The notes under the pieces: model-generated | The model's input: the letters and a program-made list of their open reading frames with translations, nothing else | The model's database searches: none | What the model was told of the DNA's origin: nothing | Program-made: the position numbers and the translations under genes | Shown: positions 4,300 through 7,616 of the stretch, one piece after another | Numbering within the stretch: position 1 is the stretch's first letter | Layout of the letters: each line of letters begins with the position of its first letter | Assembly (NCBI GenBank): GCA_020426085.1 | Contig: JAGQQP010000188.1 | Location: 1-7,616 of the forward strand | Direction of reading: 5' to 3' | Length of the DNA stretch: 7,616 nucleotides | DNA from: Planctomycetaceae bacterium | GTDB taxonomy: Bacteria > Planctomycetota > Planctomycetia > Planctomycetales > Planctomycetaceae

Positions 4300-6957
4300 T
4301 CAGGTTCTGGCTTTGATTTGACTGATGATCGTCGGGTCGGTGATTTTTGTGTCGTCTGCCAGTAGAAAGGCTTTGCTGAGAATGATTGACAGCAGGTTGT
4401 CTCCTTCAAAGGGGAGAAACAGGTTATTTGCCGTTTTGCCGGCGATTGACTGATTGGGGACGATACAGAGATAAGCGTCGTGAGGTGACATCAGAATGTT
4501 ACCGCTCCCCAGGTGGATTTTGTAGGTGTGTAGCGTTCCCTGGACCAGCAGGAATTTCTCCTCAAACGAACACTGGCTGGCGATTTTGAGCCGAGGGACG
4601 AGTCGCTGCAGGATCTGTTTGCGGGTCTGGGCCGTTTCGGTCAGATCGCCGAATGAGTAGCTCTGCCAGTAATCGATATAACGCCCTTCCGGTCCGCCGT
4701 CGGACCAGGTCGGATCGTTGGCGACGGAAGCGACACCCACAAACAGGTCAACATCGCGCATCAGTTCGCTGAAGACCAGAGGCGGAATTGCTTCCAGACT
4801 GATCGGGTTGTCGCTCCCCTCTTCTCCCCAGGTGGCATATCCGCCTCCGCCGGCGTGAGAGACACGCGCGGCTGCCTCCACCGGATAGAAGCGGACCTGG
4901 TCCGTCGCGAGATAGAGAAACGTTCCCGCATCATTGGTGTCGACTCCATAGTTGTCGCCGATCCCTTCCACCCAGAATTCGGCCCGCAGGTTCCATTTGG
5001 GGAGCATTTTCCTGGCCGGGGGATAGAAATCATCGACCATCAGCCGCAACTGGTTTTTCCAGCCCCGTGCACCGCAGAGAGCGTTGAACTGATGCTGTTT
5101 GATGATGTGGGCCGCATACCGGTTGGAATAGACGCCGGTGTTACGTTCCGCATCGGTCAGCAGGTAGACTTCCCGGTGTGCCTGTTTGAAGGGCTGCTGA
5201 ATTTTGTGTTCTTCCAGCCAGTCGCGCCAGGCAATGATCTCCTCAGTCGAATGCTCAATCGGATGCCAGAGAGTGACGGTTGTGCTCGCGTCCTGGTTTT
5301 CAATCGGGTTGCTGTTGCAGTCGACGAGTTGGCCATCAAGCCAGATGCCGTCGACGACGTCATCCCCCGTCTTAAAACACCAGATGATCCGTCGGGCCAG
5401 CGTGCCGACCAGGGGATGATCGAGATAGCGTTCCTGCCAGGTTGCGAGCGGCCAGACTTTCTGTTCCAGGAACAGGTTGTCGATCCGTTCGCGTTGAGCG
5501 GGAAGCATCTTCTGAATATCTTTGGCACCCGCCTTGAGATCTTTCAGTTCCTCGGCGAAGTCTTTCTTGACTGCTGCCGGGACCGATTTCTGGGGTTTAC
5601 CGTCCGGTTTGAGCCATACCAGTTGCGTGGTCGTGGTTCCGGTGATGGTTAGTTGGGCGGTGAAGTCGCCTAATGGCTCTTTGAGCTTACCGACCTCCGT
5701 CAGGCCGTAAGCGGGAACGCCCATTTCTTCGATCTCTTCCCGGGGTACCTGCATTCGCTCGGCGGTTTCGTTGAGTGCTTTCTCGATCCCCTTCTGGGCG
5801 GTTCCGAATTTGATTCTGACTTTGAGATAAGCCAGCTGCCCGAGCGCCGTCTCATTGGTAATCTGTCCCAGAGCCCAGACACAGGCGTTACCCACTTTGA
5901 TCGCGCGAGGGCCGACGCCGGGCACTTTTTTGTAAGTGGAAATGGCCAGAGCAGCCAGTGCGCGAGCCAGTCTGGCATCATCAATCAGGCTGCAGCACCA
6001 GGCAAGTCCTTTGAGAGTATCAGTGTGCAGGTCGATGAGCATCATATTCGGGTCGGGGCCCCAGCGGCGTGGATTCAAAGACTGAGTGCGGGGCTTGTCG
6101 ACCAGGGGGAACCATTCCAGCAGGGTTTGGGTGAATGGTTCTTCGCCGATCTCGGCAACCAGGGGTGTGGCTGTCTTCACCCATTTAGCGGAGGGCTTGC
6201 CTGCCGAAGCGGTCTGGCAGTGAGCGAGTAAGGCTCCCCACGCATTTTGCAGAGGGCCCGGCATCGCTGCACCGTCGGCCAGGGCTCTGTCCGACCAGGC
6301 TTCCCCCGCTTTGAGCGGAAAACGGGTATGATTATTACTGAGTGTCTGGAGTGTTCTGATGAGCGGGAAGATTTCCTCGTCCTTTAATTTGAGCAGGGCT
6401 TCTGCCAGACCGGACAGTGATTGTTTGAGCTGGTAGTCTGGCTGTTCTTCAGACTTCTCCAGATAACCTTTGACGCGTTTGATGAATGCTTTTATGTGAG
6501 GATGAGTCCACTGATCGTGGGCCCTGGTGCAGGCACAGCAATCTGCCAGCCAGGCATATTCCGGCATCGTAAAGGGGAGATTGCGACTGATCAGCCGGGC
6601 TGCAACGTGGACAGGCACCTTGGAATACTCAGGTCTCTGATCTGGCAGTGAATCATAAATTTGCTGGAAGTTCTCGGGCCAGATGTTGTTGTAGCGGTCG
6701 TCGTAGCCCAGATACCGCAGACCGAACGCCAGAAAGATAAAATCACGCTGAACGGCTTTCTGTTCTGCCATGATCTCTTCCACGCAGGGGAGACTGGCAA
6801 TTTCTGAGAAGTCGCAGACTGTATAATTTTCTGTGGCGATCAGTAACTTTCGATAGAGTTCGTCAGCGCGGGAAGAGTATTGCATGGGCGTACTGTCAGT
6901 TCCAGGTTGAGGGGCAGCGGTTGAACGATCTGTCGAGCGAATGGAGTGATCAGCCAC
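4300..6957 (-). CDS. DUF4132 domain protein (MolR/YehI-like)
   Basis: This is a large soluble protein of 885 residues with no signal peptide or membrane segment. Residues about 30-420 are mostly helical, with HEAT-like stretches such as VGNACVWALGQITNETALGQLAYL (355-378). About 455-650 is the DUF4132 core: KSVPAAVKKDFAEELKDLK, QRERIDNLFLEQKVWPLATWQERYLDHPLVGTLARRIIW (489-526), LWHPIEH and FKQAHREVYLLTDAE (590-604). About 655-885 is the C-terminal region typical of this family, with SHAGGGGYATWGEEGSDNPISLEAIPPLVFSEL. E. coli MolR and YehI share the core; molR was once linked to molybdate metabolism, but biochemical function is unsettled. The N-terminal WGR domain of some relatives is absent. 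The GTG start (6957) overlaps the previous gene's stop by 8 bases and lacks its own ribosome-binding site, suggesting coupled translation. An in-frame ATG at 6885 is the alternative start. A CCAC cluster at 140-143 might bind metal. Confidence 0.85.
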   Translation of the reverse strand: MADHSIRSTDRSTAAPQPGTDSTPMQYSSRADELYRKLLIATENYTVCDFSEIASLPCVEEIMAEQKAVQRDFIFLAFGLRYLGYDDRYNNIWPENFQQIYDSLPDQRPEYSKVPVHVAARLISRNLPFTMPEYAWLADCCACTRAHDQWTHPHIKAFIKRVKGYLEKSEEQPDYQLKQSLSGLAEALLKLKDEEIFPLIRTLQTLSNNHTRFPLKAGEAWSDRALADGAAMPGPLQNAWGALLAHCQTASAGKPSAKWVKTATPLVAEIGEEPFTQTLLEWFPLVDKPRTQSLNPRRWGPDPNMMLIDLHTDTLKGLAWCCSLIDDARLARALAALAISTYKKVPGVGPRAIKVGNACVWALGQITNETALGQLAYLKVRIKFGTAQKGIEKALNETAERMQVPREEIEEMGVPAYGLTEVGKLKEPLGDFTAQLTITGTTTTQLVWLKPDGKPQKSVPAAVKKDFAEELKDLKAGAKDIQKMLPAQRERIDNLFLEQKVWPLATWQERYLDHPLVGTLARRIIWCFKTGDDVVDGIWLDGQLVDCNSNPIENQDASTTVTLWHPIEHSTEEIIAWRDWLEEHKIQQPFKQAHREVYLLTDAERNTGVYSNRYAAHIIKQHQFNALCGARGWKNQLRLMVDDFYPPARKMLPKWNLRAEFWVEGIGDNYGVDTNDAGTFLYLATDQVRFYPVEAAARVSHAGGGGYATWGEEGSDNPISLEAIPPLVFSELMRDVDLFVGVASVANDPTWSDGGPEGRYIDYWQSYSFGDLTETAQTRKQILQRLVPRLKIASQCSFEEKFLLVQGTLHTYKIHLGSGNILMSPHDAYLCIVPNQSIAGKTANNLFLPFEGDNLLSIILSKAFLLADDTKITDPTIISQIKART
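6950..6957 (-). other. 8-base gene overlap, stop-start coupling site
   Basis: On the minus strand the GTG start of the DUF4132 gene (6957-6955) precedes the TGA stop of the small beta-grasp candidate (6952-6950) within eight bases. No Shine-Dalgarno sequence precedes the GTG. Translation of the large protein therefore probably depends on ribosomes finishing the small one. Confidence 0.6.
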
Positions 6958-7348
6958 CCACGAGCAGTGTCAGCTTCAGGAATGAGACTTCAGATTGCGG
7001 CGTGATCGTGATCTCTTCGTCCAGTGATTCCGCCTGTCGCTCGTTCACCAGAATCAGGATCTGATTCCGTTCGAAGGCTTCAACGGCTTTAGCGAACTGC
7101 TCATGCCAGTCGATCTCACGACTTTTTTTCAGTTTGAATCCATTGAGGGTTTCTTCGGTATCGGTGGGTTGGATCAGTCCCCGGAAATGTTCGGTCCGCT
7201 TTGCGTTAAAGTCTTTGACTTCCTGGTAGACCCGGCTGCGGATCAACTCGCGGACGGTGATCGTTTCTGTGAGAAATTCGAGTGTGATTTCACCGGTGAT
7301 TTTCCCGGTCATGCTTTCGTCGCGAATGGTCAGAGTGGTCGCTGACAT
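6950..7348 (-). CDS. Putative ubiquitin-like beta-grasp protein (MoaD/ThiS-type fold) with C-terminal Gly-Gly
   Basis: This protein has 132 residues and I recognise no named family. Reading the likely secondary structure: strand TLTIRD (5-10), strand ITLEFLTE (21-28), long helix TVRELIRSRVYQEVKDFNAK (31-50), a polar insertion (51-80), helix DWHEQFAKAVEAFERN (80-95), strand QILILVN (96-102), then SLDEEITITPQSEVSFLKL (108-126) and the terminal LLVGG. Order and tail match MoaD/ThiS/ubiquitin beta-grasp proteins, where a valine-asparagine strand, a short D-rich turn, an EV-x-F strand and a terminal Gly-Gly are adenylated, thiocarboxylated or conjugated. The Gly-Gly lies exactly at the stop. It is longer than MoaD (about 80) because of the insertion. 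ATG 7348 has AGAAGG eight bases upstream. The gene overlaps and probably translates together with the DUF4132 gene, so the two products likely interact. Presence of a gene is very likely; the fold is inferred. Confidence 0.75.
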   Translation of the reverse strand: MSATTLTIRDESMTGKITGEITLEFLTETITVRELIRSRVYQEVKDFNAKRTEHFRGLIQPTDTEETLNGFKLKKSREIDWHEQFAKAVEAFERNQILILVNERQAESLDEEITITPQSEVSFLKLTLLVGG

Positions 7349-7356
7349 GAAGGATC

Positions 7357-7362
7357 CCTTCT
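7357..7362 (-). promoter_or_regulatory. Ribosome-binding site of the Gly-Gly protein gene
   Basis: On the minus strand AGAAGG (7362-7357) lies eight bases before ATG 7348. The sequence between, GATCCTTC, can pair back on the AAGG, so a weak hairpin could mask the site. Confidence 0.55.
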
Positions 7363-7399
7363 GAAAGACTTACTGAGAATTTGACTGCTCTACTGTGCG

Positions 7400-7429
7400 A
7401 TTGTACTCTGGTCGGATTTCGGATGCCAG
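7400..7429 (-). promoter_or_regulatory. Candidate promoter of the Gly-Gly protein/DUF4132 operon
   Basis: On the minus strand CTGGCA (7429-7424; four of six to TTGACA), 18 bases, then TACAAT (7405-7400; five of six to TATAAT). Transcription would begin near 7393, giving a leader of about 45 bases before ATG 7348. The spacer contains a near-tandem ATCCGA pair. It is the best sigma-70-like pair in this upstream region. Confidence 0.4.
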
Positions 7430-7616
7430 TCTTGCTTCTGCCGGAAAGTCTGATTCATTTGATCTTCATTTTTCTACCACGAAAAGCACGAAACTGTTTG
7501 ACTGTCATTAAGCATCTCCCGGGGTGGTCCCGGATGTAATCCGGGACGAGTGAAACGAGCAGGAGGTCTCTGCTGCCGGTGACGAACGTTGCGGGAAGAG
7601 AGTAATTTGCCTGCAG
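7430..7616. repeat. REP-like intergenic repeat region: CACGAAA pair and 9-bp palindromic hairpin
   Basis: Two CACGAAA copies stand at 7478-7484 and 7487-7493. Beyond them GTCCCGGAT (7527-7535) pairs perfectly with ATCCGGGAC (7539-7547) around a three-base loop. From memory, CACGAAA tandems and palindromic CCCGGAT/ATCCGGG units occur as dispersed intergenic repeats in planctomycete genomes, so this is probably such an element. That needs a genome-wide count. There is no T-run after the hairpin. No gene is seen between 7349 and the window end. Confidence 0.5.

Noticed and set aside
4855..5652. 265-codon + strand frame
   Set aside because: It lies entirely antisense to the DUF4132 coding region. 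Its translation shows no family resemblance, while the opposite strand has clear conserved blocks.
6950..7348. True MoaD or ThiS of cofactor synthesis
   Set aside because: The protein is much longer than either, has a large insertion and is not beside moa, moe or thi genes. Only the fold and tail are comparable.
7478..7547. CRISPR array
   Set aside because: The CACGAAA copies are too short and only nine bases apart, with no spacers of regular length and no cas genes.
7527..7547. Intrinsic terminator
   Set aside because: The stem is strong but no T-run follows on either strand, so a palindromic intergenic repeat fits better.

Overview
The window looks like chromosomal DNA of a planctomycete, most like the Gimesia/Planctomyces group. 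The main evidence is the gene at 2744-3691. It encodes a DUF1559 pseudopilin-like protein with the N-terminus and H-X9-DG C-terminus that planctomycetes carry in large paralogous families. Moderate GC, long spacers and a CACGAAA-type intergenic repeat fit the same picture. The assignment rests on family recognition, not on a search.

Layout. One gene on the + strand (127-435) encodes a stand-alone receiver-like domain of the cyclic-phosphate-processing (cREC) type. It converges on a minus-strand block, and the two are separated by hairpins at 473-499 and 524-552. On the minus strand, read from its own 5' side, come: a 132-residue protein ending in Gly-Gly (7348-6950); a DUF4132 protein of 885 residues whose GTG start overlaps the previous gene by 8 bases (6957-4300); a long spacer without a convincing gene (4299-3692); the DUF1559 protein (3691-2744), closed by a strong terminator (2640-2674); a spacer rich in dyad symmetry; a 35-residue lysine-rich protein (2307-2200) with its own terminator (2120-2168); and an AraC-type regulator (1948-1130) followed after 91 bases by a VOC/PhnB-like protein (1038-559), probably one unit.

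The observation most worth following is the overlapping pair at 4300-7348. The small protein's predicted secondary structure, the tract VN-x(6)-LD-x(8)-EVSF and its exact C-terminal VGG fit a ubiquitin-like beta-grasp protein of the MoaD/ThiS type carrying an insertion. Tight coupling to a large DUF4132 (MolR/YehI-like) protein suggests a conjugation, sulfur-carrier or scaffold system. No E1-like, JAB protease, MoxR or vWA gene lies inside the window, so this is a structural hypothesis.

The second notable item is the 35-residue Lys/Thr-rich basic protein, which has a well-placed Shine-Dalgarno sequence, an upstream perfect dyad and a dedicated intrinsic terminator. No tRNA, rRNA, CRISPR array, insertion sequence or integrase was seen.
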